Shown here one piece after another: positions 1 to 6,812 of a stretch of DNA of 13,601 nt. Position 1 is the first letter of the stretch, and every line of letters begins with the position of its first letter. A model generated the notes under the pieces. It searched no databases and was not told the DNA's origin. It was given only the letters and a program-made list of their open reading frames with translations. The stretch is from the NCBI RefSeq assembly GCF_002399615.1, contig NZ_DHDZ01000038.1:67493-81093 (forward strand). Reading direction: 5' to 3'. The DNA comes from Pedobacter sp. UBA4863 (lineage in GTDB: Bacteria; Bacteroidota; Bacteroidia; Sphingobacteriales; Sphingobacteriaceae). Position numbers and translations under genes: made by a program.

Positions 1-137
1 CTGTAGTTGCTTGTTCTTCTGAGAAAGCTGCTGAAAGCACTGACTCAACTGCTGTTGATACTACTGTAGTAGATACTACTGTTGTTGATACTACTGCTGC
101 TGACACTACTGTTGCTGATACTACTGCTGCTCACTAG
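1..137 (+). CDS. Small Thr/Asp-rich lipoprotein, 5' end missing
   Basis: The reading frame enters at the window edge (first full codon at base 3) and runs to TAG at 135-137. The visible protein begins VVACSSE, the end of a lipoprotein signal peptide with its lipobox cysteine, and continues as a low-complexity tail made of DTTVV/DTTAA pentads. It is a paralogue of the next gene: the 23 bases 1-23 are identical to 412-434, and similarity resumes after the stop codon (CTAGTCAA) and in the terminator, so the whole unit was probably duplicated in tandem. After lipidation at the cysteine the mature chain would be only about 40 residues, with no folded domain. Function unknown. All six Asp residues sit in D(S/T)x motifs, the general O-glycosylation sequon of Bacteroidota, so a heavily glycosylated envelope lipoprotein is my inference. 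Confidence 0.75.
   Translation, partial: VVACSSEKAAESTDSTAVDTTVVDTTVVDTTAADTTVADTTAAH
57..131 (+). repeat. Five tandem 15-bp units inside the lipoprotein gene
   Basis: Five successive 15-base units of the form GAT-ACT-ACT-GTN-GTN (or GCT-GCT) each encode Asp-Thr-Thr plus two small hydrophobic residues. The unit length is a multiple of three, so gain or loss of a unit by slippage would keep the frame and change only tail length. The related gene downstream has a more diverged version without exact 15-base periodicity. Confidence 0.85.
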
Positions 138-163
138 TCAATAGTTAGAAGTTATAAACTTAT

Positions 164-196
164 AAAAGCTCCACAACAAGTTTTGGAGCTTTTTTT
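164..196 (+). terminator. Rho-independent terminator of first lipoprotein gene
   Basis: AAAAGCTCCA (164-173) pairs perfectly with TGGAGCTTTT (184-193) around a 10-base loop, and the T run continues to 196. It lies 27 bases after the stop codon. The rest of 138-362 is AT-rich and shows no gene; a leader or promoter for the next lipoprotein gene must lie here, but no convincing TAnnTTTG box is close to its start. Confidence 0.9.
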
Positions 197-362
197 ATGG
201 GAACGCTCCCATGCCACAATAAAAAAACAAAATACACAACATTATAAATCAATTAGTTAAAATTATTTTAAAATTTATTTACTTTTAAAGGGTTACCTTT
301 TTAACAAATGAGTATTAAACAGTAATTAATTAATTTATACAAAAGTTTAAACGAAAATTAAA

Positions 363-554
363 ATGAAAAACTTATTCAAATTTGGCTTCTTAGCTTTAGC
401 TTTATCTTTAACTGTAGTTGCTTGTTCTTCTGAGCAAAAAGGAGAGGGTACTGACACTGTAGGTTCTGACACTACTATCAATACTGATACTATTGTAACT
501 GATACAGTTGTTACTACTGATACTACTGTTGTTGATTCAACTGTAAAAAACTAG
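363..554 (+). CDS. Small Thr/Asp-rich lipoprotein (complete)
   Basis: This 63-residue protein has a clear lipoprotein signal: a Lys-containing N-terminus (MKN, K6), a hydrophobic core at residues 7-19 and the lipobox VVAC with Cys21 as the lipidation site, to be processed by Lgt and signal peptidase II. The mature part is about 43 residues and rich in Thr, Asp and Val, with no sign of a globular fold. All six Asp (31, 36, 42, 47, 53, 58) are followed by Thr or Ser and then V, T or I, matching the Bacteroidota O-glycosylation motif D(S/T)(A/I/L/V/M/T). It is a tandem paralogue of the truncated gene at the left edge and carries its own terminator, so each copy appears to be an independent transcription unit. 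The start is supported by the signal peptide; no ribosome binding site is evident. Function unknown. Confidence 0.85.
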   Translation: MKNLFKFGFLALALSLTVVACSSEQKGEGTDTVGSDTTINTDTIVTDTVVTTDTTVVDSTVKN

Positions 555-570
555 TCAAATAGTAAAGTAT

Positions 571-603
571 AAAAAAGCTCTGGCAATGTGCCGGAGCTTT
601 TTT
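571..603 (+). terminator. Strong rho-independent terminator
   Basis: AAAAAAGCTC plus TGGCA (571-585) pairs with TGCCGGAGCTTTTTT (589-603) around a three-base loop, with one G-U pair. The result is a 15-bp stem ending in a T run, 16 bases after the lipoprotein stop. It shares the AGCTC/GAGCT stem core with the terminator at 164-196, consistent with duplication of the whole unit. Confidence 0.93.
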
Positions 604-650
604 CGTTTATGCCATTTTGCATTTTAAGTATATTAATAGCCAACAAATGT

Positions 651-658
651 TAACTTTG
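651..658 (+). promoter_or_regulatory. Bacteroidota -7 box, purB promoter
   Basis: TAACTTTG is a perfect match to TAnnTTTG and ends 26 bases before the purB ATG, predicting a leader of about 20 bases. No TTTG is seen at the usual -33 distance, so only half of the promoter is recognisable. Confidence 0.5.
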
Positions 659-684
659 CACATCTTTACAAAAATCAATAAAAC

Positions 685-2031
685 ATGACTTTATCTCCAT
701 TACAAGCTATTTCTCCAATTGATGGTCGTTACAGAAAAACCACCGCAAAACTTGCAGAATATTTTTCTGAATACGCATTAATCAAGTACAGAGTGCTAGT
801 GGAGGTAGAATATTTCATCGCTTTGGTTGAAGCCAATGTTCCTGGAACCGAAAGCTTCGATAAAAATTTATTCCCTCAGTTGAGAAACATTTATCAGTCG
901 TTTAACGATACTGACGCACAAAGTGTGAAAGATACCGAAAGTGTAACCAACCACGATGTTAAAGCTGTGGAATATTTCATAAAAGCAAAATTCGATGATT
1001 TAGGCTTGCAGGCTTATAAAGAATTCATCCATTTTGGTCTCACCTCTCAAGACATTAACAATACTGCTATTCCTTATACCTTTAAACTGGCCTTAACAGA
1101 AAGCTATTATCCAGCATTAGAGCAACTAATCCAAAAGTTAAGCGAATTGGCAAACGAATGGAGCAACGTACCGCTTTTAGCCTTTACACATGGCCAGCCA
1201 GCCTCTCCTACCAAATTAGGTAAAGAGTTTATGGTTTTTGTAGAACGCCTAAAAGTTCAATTAGCTACCTTGGTTAACATTCCTAACGGTGCTAAGTTTG
1301 GTGGTGCAACTGGCAACTTTAACGCCCACCACATTGCCTATCCGCAAATTAACTGGGTAAACTTTTCTAACAACTTTGTGAACAATACATTGGGCCTAAG
1401 CAGGGCACAATACACTACGCAAATAGAACATTACGACCAATTTGCCGCACAATGCGATGCTTTAAAACGCATTAACAATATCATTATTGATTTAGACCGC
1501 GATATCTGGACTTACATTTCTAAGAACTACTTTAAGCAAAAAATAAAAGAAGGCGAAGTGGGTTCATCGGCAATGCCGCACAAGGTAAACCCCATTGATT
1601 TTGAAAATGCAGAAGGAAATGCCGGAATTGCCAATGCACTATTTGAGTTTTTAGCCGCAAAACTGCCTATTTCTCGTTTACAAAGAGATTTAACCGATTC
1701 TACGGTACTTAGGAATGTTGGTGTACCAATGGCACATACTTTAATTGCCATCAACTCAACCTTAAGAGGTTTAGGTAAAATTATTCTTAACCAACAAGCT
1801 ATTGATGCTGATTTAGAAGATAATTGGGCAGTAGTGGCAGAAGCTATCCAAACCGTATTGCGCAGAGAAGCTTACCCAAATCCGTATGAGGCCTTAAAGG
1901 CTTTAACAAGAACCAACCAGAAAATTACTGCTGATACCATTGCTGTATTTATTGACGGCTTGGAGGTAAGCGATGCTATTAAAGCCGAACTAAAACAAAT
2001 TACTCCTTTTAGCTATACAGGGATTTTTTAA
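685..2031 (+). CDS. purB: Adenylosuccinate lyase
   Basis: PurB is the cytoplasmic enzyme that acts twice in purine synthesis, eliminating fumarate from SAICAR to give AICAR and from adenylosuccinate to give AMP. The 448-residue protein has the length and sequence style of the E. coli-type PurB (456 residues) throughout. The N-terminus SPIDGRY (residues 10-16), TNHDVK (88-93, with His90), THGQPASPTKLGKE (168-181, with catalytic-acid His169) and the fumarase/aspartase superfamily signature GSSAMPHKVNP (293-303, with catalytic Ser295 on the mobile loop) are all present. No active-site residue appears lost. It lies alone between two terminators, away from other purine genes, with its own -7 box upstream. 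The ATG is supported by the conserved N-terminus. Confidence 0.97.
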   Translation: MTLSPLQAISPIDGRYRKTTAKLAEYFSEYALIKYRVLVEVEYFIALVEANVPGTESFDKNLFPQLRNIYQSFNDTDAQSVKDTESVTNHDVKAVEYFIKAKFDDLGLQAYKEFIHFGLTSQDINNTAIPYTFKLALTESYYPALEQLIQKLSELANEWSNVPLLAFTHGQPASPTKLGKEFMVFVERLKVQLATLVNIPNGAKFGGATGNFNAHHIAYPQINWVNFSNNFVNNTLGLSRAQYTTQIEHYDQFAAQCDALKRINNIIIDLDRDIWTYISKNYFKQKIKEGEVGSSAMPHKVNPIDFENAEGNAGIANALFEFLAAKLPISRLQRDLTDSTVLRNVGVPMAHTLIAINSTLRGLGKIILNQQAIDADLEDNWAVVAEAIQTVLRREAYPNPYEALKALTRTNQKITADTIAVFIDGLEVSDAIKAELKQITPFSYTGIF

Positions 2032-2040
2032 AATATGCTG

Positions 2041-2098
2041 ATTATTTGATTTGATGATTAGCGAATTACCCTATCAACAAATCATCACATTAAATAAT
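2041..2098 (+). terminator. Long stem-loop after purB, probable 3' end structure
   Basis: Bases 2041-2059 and 2080-2098 form a 19-position stem with one G-U pair and one mismatch, around a 20-base loop, starting 10 bases after the purB stop. A clean T run is lacking (AATAATTTC follows), so it may be a weak terminator or an mRNA 3'-stabilising hairpin rather than a classical intrinsic terminator. It could also be a small dispersed inverted repeat. Confidence 0.5.
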
Positions 2099-2146
2099 TT
2101 CAAGTTTAATGACCTAAAATAGACAACAATTGGAATGGTAATTGTA

Positions 2147-2154
2147 TATTTTTG
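2147..2154 (+). promoter_or_regulatory. Bacteroidota -7 box, Nfu gene promoter
   Basis: TATTTTTG matches TAnnTTTG and ends 20 bases before the ATG at 2175. The nearest upstream TTG (2130-2132) is only 14 bases away, closer than usual for a -33 element, so only the -7 box is claimed. Confidence 0.45.
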
Positions 2155-2174
2155 TAATCTAAATTCTATTAGAC

Positions 2175-2723
2175 ATGACCATTAACGTATATACAGAACA
2201 AACGCCTAACCCAGCTACCATGAAGTTTATGGTAAATAAACTTTTAATTAACGGTAGTGAAGATTTCGCCACTAAAGAAAGTGCCGAGAGTTCGCCTTTT
2301 GCTAAAGAGTTATTCAAGTTTAACTTTGTAAACGGTGTGTTTTTCGCGAGTAATTTTGTAACCATCACTAAAACTGAAGATGCAGAATGGGGTGATATTG
2401 AAGCCATTTTAAAGGAATTTGTAAAAGGTGCGGTTGAAGCTGAACTGAAGATTAAAGAAGCTGCAGATGAGGCCCCATCTTTTGAAGGTACTGAAACAGA
2501 AATAAAAATACAGCAAATTTTACACGATTACGTGCGCCCCGCAGTAGAACAAGACGGTGGTGCCATTACCTACAAATCTTTTGATGAAGGTGTGGTTACG
2601 GTAGAATTAAGGGGTTCTTGCAGTGGTTGTCCGTCAAGTACCATTACCTTAAAGTCTGGCATTCAAAACCTGTTACAACGCATGGTACCAGAAGTTAAAG
2701 AAGTAGTTTCTGAAGCCCTATAG
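2175..2723 (+). CDS. NifU-family Fe-S scaffold/carrier, Nfu_N + NifU C-terminal domain
   Basis: This 182-residue cytoplasmic protein has two domains. Residues 1-90 match the Nfu N-terminal scaffold domain; the opening NVYTEQTPNPATMKF is characteristic. Residues 106-180 are the NifU-like C-terminal domain with GSCSGCPSSTITLKSGI and the CxxC pair Cys149/Cys152, which in this family binds a [4Fe-4S] cluster at a dimer interface and hands it to client enzymes. An acidic linker (about 91-105) joins them. The same architecture is found in mitochondrial NFU1, whereas E. coli NfuA has a degenerate A-type N-terminal domain. A strong terminator follows. The Hsp70 HscA encoded at 8802-10661 works in the same pathway. 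The start is fixed by the conserved N-terminus. Confidence 0.92.
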   Translation: MTINVYTEQTPNPATMKFMVNKLLINGSEDFATKESAESSPFAKELFKFNFVNGVFFASNFVTITKTEDAEWGDIEAILKEFVKGAVEAELKIKEAADEAPSFEGTETEIKIQQILHDYVRPAVEQDGGAITYKSFDEGVVTVELRGSCSGCPSSTITLKSGIQNLLQRMVPEVKEVVSEAL

Positions 2724-2743
2724 AATTACATGGGTTAAATAAT

Positions 2744-2773
2744 AAAAATCCGTACTTAACTACGGATTTTTTT
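2744..2773 (+). terminator. Rho-independent terminator of the Nfu gene
   Basis: AAAAATCCGTA (2744-2754) pairs with TACGGATTTTT (2761-2771) around the six-base loop CTTAAC; the T run extends to 2773. It begins 21 bases after the stop codon. Confidence 0.93.
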
Positions 2774-2896
2774 GTTTTTTCTACGCATGCCAAAGTAGAG
2801 CCTGCCTAAGGTTATTTGAAAAACAATCTATTTTTAAGAACCTAATGAACAAGTGTTAAAGCTCATTGTTTTATCATTAGCAATAACGTCATAACC

Positions 2897-3049
2897 ATCA
2901 TTGCGGAACGCAGGGAGAAATCTAGCGGCTGCATATCTAAATATCCCAGCATTGCTAACGGATGAAATTGTATTAGTGCCCCAGAGAAATAGATTTAGCT
3001 TCGCTGATTATCAATTCTATTCATCGTACCTCCTCACCGAAATGACGAT
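2897..3049. repeat. Degenerate palindromic dispersed repeat, GTCATTGCGA family
   Basis: The left end ATCATTGCGGAACG and the right end CCGAAATGACGAT (3037-3049) are diverged inverted copies of a GTCATTGCGA-type arm. Inside, GAGAAATCTA (2915-2924) is opposed by AAATAGATTT (2987-2996). The word GAGAAATCTA is identical in the better preserved element at 13350-13440. The element occupies most of the 342-base gap between the convergent Nfu and inositol-phosphatase genes. A 64-codon open frame inside it has no protein features. I recognise this arm as a type of noncoding repeat scattered through many Bacteroidota chromosomes; copy number cannot be judged here. Confidence 0.65.
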
Positions 3050-3065
3050 AAAATGCGGTGCTACG

Positions 3066-3860
3066 TTAATTAAAATGCTTCTTAATGGTATCTAAAATTT
3101 CTTGGGTAATTAAGCCGTTTGTAGCTATAATCTCTCTGGTTTCTAAGTATTCATCGCCACCAGAGAAGTTCAATAAAGTGCCGCCAGCCTGTTTCACCAA
3201 AAATGCACCCGCGGCCATATCGTAAGAATTAAGGTTATATTCAAAATAAGCATCGAACCTGCCACAAGCTACATAAGCTAAATCTACTGCCGCCGAACCA
3301 ATTCTGCGTAAACCGTGACATTTCTGCATCATCTCGGTAAACAATTTAATGTACTGCGGCTGTTTATCGAACTGGTAATAAGGAAAGCCTGTGGCCAGTA
3401 AACATTGAGAAAGATCAGTAGTTTTAGAAACTCTTATTTCCTTATTGTTTAAATAAGCAGGCGCATCTTTGTACGAATAGAACATCTCTCCCCTATTAAT
3501 TTCGTAAACTACGCCTAAAACAGGCTCTTCGCCTTCGTACAGCGCTATACTAACAGAAAAAGTTGGAATACCGTGAATAAAGTTGGTAGTGCCGTCTAAT
3601 GGATCTATAATCCAAGTAAATGGCTTATTATATGTATTTTCTGTCTCGTCTTCTTCTGTAATAAATCCCGCTCCAGGCAATACTTTCTTCAAGTTTTTTA
3701 CCAATTGTCTTTCGGCAGCTTTATCTACATAAGACACTAGGTCGTTTAAACCTTTATACTCTATTGCACTGTTATCAAAGCCTAACGATTCTTTTCTGAT
3801 GAAATTACCAGTAAGTCTTGCAATTGCAATTACTTTATTACATAACAATTCGTAGTTCAT
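3066..3860 (-). CDS. Inositol-monophosphatase-family phosphatase
   Basis: This 264-residue protein has the length and all main motifs of the Mg2+-dependent IMPase/SuhB superfamily. TEEDE (68-72) supplies the acidic metal ligand, WIIDPLDGTTNFIHGIP (83-99) has the metal-binding Asp86 and Asp89, and the C-terminal signature YDMAAGAFLVKQAGG (213-227) carries Asp214. The reaction is hydrolysis of a phosphomonoester such as inositol-1-phosphate. Bacterial members also act on 3'-phosphoadenosine phosphate (CysQ type), histidinol phosphate or fructose bisphosphate, and the sequence does not settle which. It starts 3 bases after the lgt stop and is surely cotranscribed with it. The downstream gap to the convergent Nfu gene holds a palindromic repeat and no clear terminator on this strand. 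Confidence 0.9.
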   Translation of the reverse strand: MNYELLCNKVIAIARLTGNFIRKESLGFDNSAIEYKGLNDLVSYVDKAAERQLVKNLKKVLPGAGFITEEDETENTYNKPFTWIIDPLDGTTNFIHGIPTFSVSIALYEGEEPVLGVVYEINRGEMFYSYKDAPAYLNNKEIRVSKTTDLSQCLLATGFPYYQFDKQPQYIKLFTEMMQKCHGLRRIGSAAVDLAYVACGRFDAYFEYNLNSYDMAAGAFLVKQAGGTLLNFSGGDEYLETREIIATNGLITQEILDTIKKHFN

Positions 3861-3863
3861 GCG

Positions 3864-5018
3864 CTAGTATTTTGCAAGTTTTTCTTTGTTTTTAAATGCA
3901 TTTGATACCAAAAGTACACCAGCAACAAACAATAGCAAAGAAATCAGCTCTGCTTGGGTAAAAGAAATCCCGCCTACGGTATATTTCGAATTTACTCTGA
4001 TTAACTCTATCAGGAAACGTTCTACGCCAGCAAACATTAAGTATAAGCCAAACATCATTCCCGGTATTTTTATTTTAGTTCTTATTTTCCATAAAAATGC
4101 AAAAATCAGTAGTGCTGCAATTACTTCGTAAATAGGTGTTGGATAAACCGGGTTTGGCAATTCGTTACAAAATCTTCCTACACAACCGGCAATAGGGTTA
4201 CCTTCTCCGGCCACATTGTTTGGGTAGGTATAGGCCCATAACCAATCTGGCAGCCAATTAAATGGTTTTGGGTTTAAGTTATCAATTCCCCAATCGCCAT
4301 CGCCAGATAAATGGCAACCAATACGGCCAACACCGTAGGCCAACATCATGCCGGGGCCACCTACATCTAACATATGTAGCGGTTTTATACCATTTTTATG
4401 GGCAATGTACAATACGGCCGCACCACCGCAAATTAAACCTCCGTAAAAGGTTAAACCACTAAATGAGAGCAAACCTCCTATTGGATCCTGAATAAAGGTA
4501 TCCCAATGTTCTAAGTTATCGAATATTTTAGCGCCTAAAAAACCCCAAACTGCTGCCCAAACTACCATACTGCTCATTAGCTCGTGTGGGCGAACGGTAA
4601 CTTCTACTTTTTTAGGTGAAGGTAATTTTACTTTTTGCTTTTCTTTGTAAGACCAATAAATAAAAAGTGCCGCCAATGCCAAGCCGCCCAATAAATTTCC
4701 TTTGGTAGAGAGTAATACCGCTTGCGAATCGGTTACAAAAAGTTGGTAGTTTACCAATGCGTAAATTAGTTTGTAACCAATTAAAAACCCAAACAAACCA
4801 TTAGAAATTAACTCCCACGAAGAAGCTGGCTCGCCAATAGTGGTAACATGCTTTACTGGCTTTAAAAGGCCTAAAGCTTCCTTACGCTTTAACTCTTCGC
4901 TAAAAGCCCAATAGCCTGCCAAAAACGCCAGCGCCACAAATACGCCAAAAGTATTAAATGGCAGAGGCACCTCTATGCCAAATAAATAGGAAATAAAATG
5001 GGATACGGTTGGAAACAT
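3864..5018 (-). CDS. lgt: Prolipoprotein diacylglyceryl transferase
   Basis: Lgt is the inner-membrane enzyme that moves diacylglycerol from phosphatidylglycerol to the lipobox cysteine of prolipoproteins, the first step of lipoprotein maturation. The 384-residue protein shows about seven to nine hydrophobic segments (for example 22-40, 72-92, 107-124, 185-206, 297-312, 355-374). The core motif is SGLTFYGGLI (187-196), and the Lgt signature region GVGRIGCHLSGDGDWG (229-244) has Arg232. Near the end comes GVERFLIELIR (331-341). It is about 90 residues longer than E. coli Lgt, with extra sequence around 40-145 and in the loop 245-292, and has Tyr192 where E. coli has His103. Both are, to my knowledge, normal for Bacteroidota. 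It leads a two-gene minus-strand operon; the 227 bases between it and the divergent glycosyltransferase must hold both promoters. Confidence 0.93.
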   Translation of the reverse strand: MFPTVSHFISYLFGIEVPLPFNTFGVFVALAFLAGYWAFSEELKRKEALGLLKPVKHVTTIGEPASSWELISNGLFGFLIGYKLIYALVNYQLFVTDSQAVLLSTKGNLLGGLALAALFIYWSYKEKQKVKLPSPKKVEVTVRPHELMSSMVVWAAVWGFLGAKIFDNLEHWDTFIQDPIGGLLSFSGLTFYGGLICGGAAVLYIAHKNGIKPLHMLDVGGPGMMLAYGVGRIGCHLSGDGDWGIDNLNPKPFNWLPDWLWAYTYPNNVAGEGNPIAGCVGRFCNELPNPVYPTPIYEVIAALLIFAFLWKIRTKIKIPGMMFGLYLMFAGVERFLIELIRVNSKYTVGGISFTQAELISLLLFVAGVLLVSNAFKNKEKLAKY

Positions 5019-5245
5019 ACATTAAAAGTTTAGGCGAATATATAAAATTTGCCTATTCTTTCACCTTTTTAAGTAGCTTTTTAAAGCCCTTTAGCAGGTA
5101 CCGCAAAGATCATGACCAATGTAGGGGCACTTTAACAATTTTTGCCAAAGCTTAACCTATTGGCTAGCCGAAAAAACCGAAACTCTCGTTAAATATTACC
5201 AAAAGGATAAAATCTGTGGTTGATTAAATGCACCTTTGTAAAAAC

Positions 5246-6463
5246 ATGGCGGCAAAAAAAGTTTTATTTATCGGATTAGTTTGGCCTGAGCCCACTTCGT
5301 CGGCGGCCGGCACTCGAATTATACAATTGGTGGCACTATTTTTAGCTAATGGATACGAAGTTCATTTTGCATCTGCCGCTGCCAAAGGCGATTTCAGTTT
5401 CGAATTGAAAACTATTGGCGTTGTTGATCATGAAATTAAACTCAACGACAGTTCTTTTGATAAATGGCTAAAGGAATTACACCCATCGATGGTGGTTTTC
5501 GACAGGTTTATGACTGAGGAACAATACGGGTGGCGAGTAGAGCAAGTATGCCCAAATGCCGTTCGCATTTTAGATACGGAAGACTTACATTTTCTACGCC
5601 ATGCCCGTCAGCATGCCCTTAAGCATCCTAGCGAATTAGATCTATACAACGATGTTACCAAACGAGAATTAGCGGCTATATTGCGTTGCGATTTATCGTT
5701 AATTATTTCGCAAGTAGAGATGGATTTGCTAAAGCAGTTCAACATCAGCAACCAAATACTTTACTATCTACCATTTTTAGAGGAACCAATTACTTCAACA
5801 GAACATTGGAAAACTTTTGAAGAAAGAAGGGATTTCGTTTTCATCGGCAACTATTTACACGAACCGAATTGGCAAACTTTACAGTATCTCAAAACCAGCG
5901 TTTGGCCTTTGTTAAGAAAAAAACTACCAGAAGTATCGCTGCATATTTACGGAGCATATGCCACTGAAAAAGTAATGCAGTTGCAGAATGTCAGAGAAAA
6001 ATTCTTTGTTCACGGCAGGGCCGAAAGTGCCAGAGAAACCATTGCTCAACATCGAGTTTTATTAGCGCCACTCTTACTTGGTGCGGGAGTAAAGGGAAAG
6101 TTTATTGATGCCATGCAAACCGGAACGCCAATTTCCAGCAGTACCGTTGGTGCCGAGGGAATGGCTAACGGAATGGACTGGGCCGGAATTATTAGTGATG
6201 ACCTCAGTACTTTTATTGAAGCAACCGTAATGCTTTACCAAAACAAAAAAGTTTGGCAAAAAGCACAGGAAAATGGCATATATATCATCAATCAGCTGTA
6301 TGCTAAAGATCAGTTTGAAATCCCATTTTTAGAAAGACTAACTGAAATTGAAGCAAACCTAGCCCAACATCGTCAACAAAATTTCTTTGGGGAAATATTA
6401 AGGCACCATACGCTACAAAGCACCAAGTATATGTCGTTATGGATTGAGGAAAAGAACAAATAA
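5246..6463 (+). CDS. GT-B fold glycosyltransferase (GT4-like)
   Basis: This predicted 405-residue cytoplasmic or membrane-associated transferase lacks transmembrane segments. The N-terminal Rossmann half begins with KKVLFIGLVWPEPTSSAAG (4-22), typical of GT-B enzymes that bind acceptor there. The C-terminal half (about 190-375) has the Glyco_trans_1-type pattern: FVFIGNYLHEPNW (197-209), SLHIYG (231-236), then LLLGAGVKGKFIDAM (277-291) followed by GTPI and VGAEGM, the nucleotide-sugar site. Donor and acceptor are unknown; envelope polysaccharide or protein glycosylation are options. An in-frame ATG 18 bases upstream (5228) exists, but it overlaps a near -7 box (CACCTTTG, 5231-5238) and adds residues MHLCKN before the first strand, so I prefer 5246. 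The next gene starts one base after this stop. Confidence 0.85.
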   Translation: MAAKKVLFIGLVWPEPTSSAAGTRIIQLVALFLANGYEVHFASAAAKGDFSFELKTIGVVDHEIKLNDSSFDKWLKELHPSMVVFDRFMTEEQYGWRVEQVCPNAVRILDTEDLHFLRHARQHALKHPSELDLYNDVTKRELAAILRCDLSLIISQVEMDLLKQFNISNQILYYLPFLEEPITSTEHWKTFEERRDFVFIGNYLHEPNWQTLQYLKTSVWPLLRKKLPEVSLHIYGAYATEKVMQLQNVREKFFVHGRAESARETIAQHRVLLAPLLLGAGVKGKFIDAMQTGTPISSSTVGAEGMANGMDWAGIISDDLSTFIEATVMLYQNKKVWQKAQENGIYIINQLYAKDQFEIPFLERLTEIEANLAQHRQQNFFGEILRHHTLQSTKYMSLWIEEKNK

Positions 6464-6464
6464 C

Positions 6465-6812
6465 ATGGAAGCATTAAACAATTTAGAACTGATTTTACTG
6501 GATAAATTAGTTACAAAATATCCTGCCTTAGCAACTCATATTACACATTTAAAGGTAAGCAAAAGGCAAAAATCGGGATTTAGTATGTATGTGTATTTTG
6601 CTTACCACAACTTTAACCCACAACCCGAAATGATAAATGCTTTATTTAGCAACGGTGAAAAAATTATAATTCCGCAACTAAAAGATGGGTTAAGTTATGT
6701 AATTGATGTAACCGCAGGCCAAATTGAACATATCGAATTTTCTACCTACAAAGAAGAATGGGAAGGCCAAATTGGCGAGTTTGAAATTGTAGAAAGTGAA
6801 ATTAATGGATAA
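6465..6812 (+). CDS. Uncharacterised 115-residue protein between glycosyltransferase and acetyltransferase genes
   Basis: I do not recognise the family. The protein is soluble-looking, with no signal peptide or membrane segment. It has a helical N-terminus (LNNLELILLDKLV, 4-16), a basic stretch KVSKRQKSG (30-38), then alternating hydrophobic strands and an acidic C-terminus (EEWEGQIGEFEIVESE, 97-112). The ATG at 6465 is chosen over an upstream in-frame TTG at 6444, which would overlap the glycosyltransferase by 20 bases. It begins one base after the glycosyltransferase stop, and its last 8 bases overlap the acetyltransferase start, so the three genes are very probably translated from one mRNA. 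Confidence 0.75.
   Translation: MEALNNLELILLDKLVTKYPALATHITHLKVSKRQKSGFSMYVYFAYHNFNPQPEMINALFSNGEKIIIPQLKDGLSYVIDVTAGQIEHIEFSTYKEEWEGQIGEFEIVESEING

Noticed and set aside
57..131. CRISPR-like tandem repeats
   Set aside because: The units are 15 bases long, contiguous without spacers and in frame within a coding sequence.
2901..3095. 64-codon plus-strand open frame between the Nfu and phosphatase genes
   Set aside because: It lies inside the degenerate palindromic repeat, runs into the 3' end of the opposing phosphatase gene and has no protein-like features.
5228..5245. Upstream ATG for the glycosyltransferase
   Set aside because: It would place the start before a near -7 box and add residues MHLCKN ahead of the first Rossmann strand; the ATG at 5246 fits GT-B proteins better.
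6444..6464. TTG start giving a 122-residue version of the unknown protein
   Set aside because: It overlaps the preceding gene by 20 bases, whereas an ATG lies one base after its stop; the extra residues are merely the out-of-frame end of the glycosyltransferase gene.
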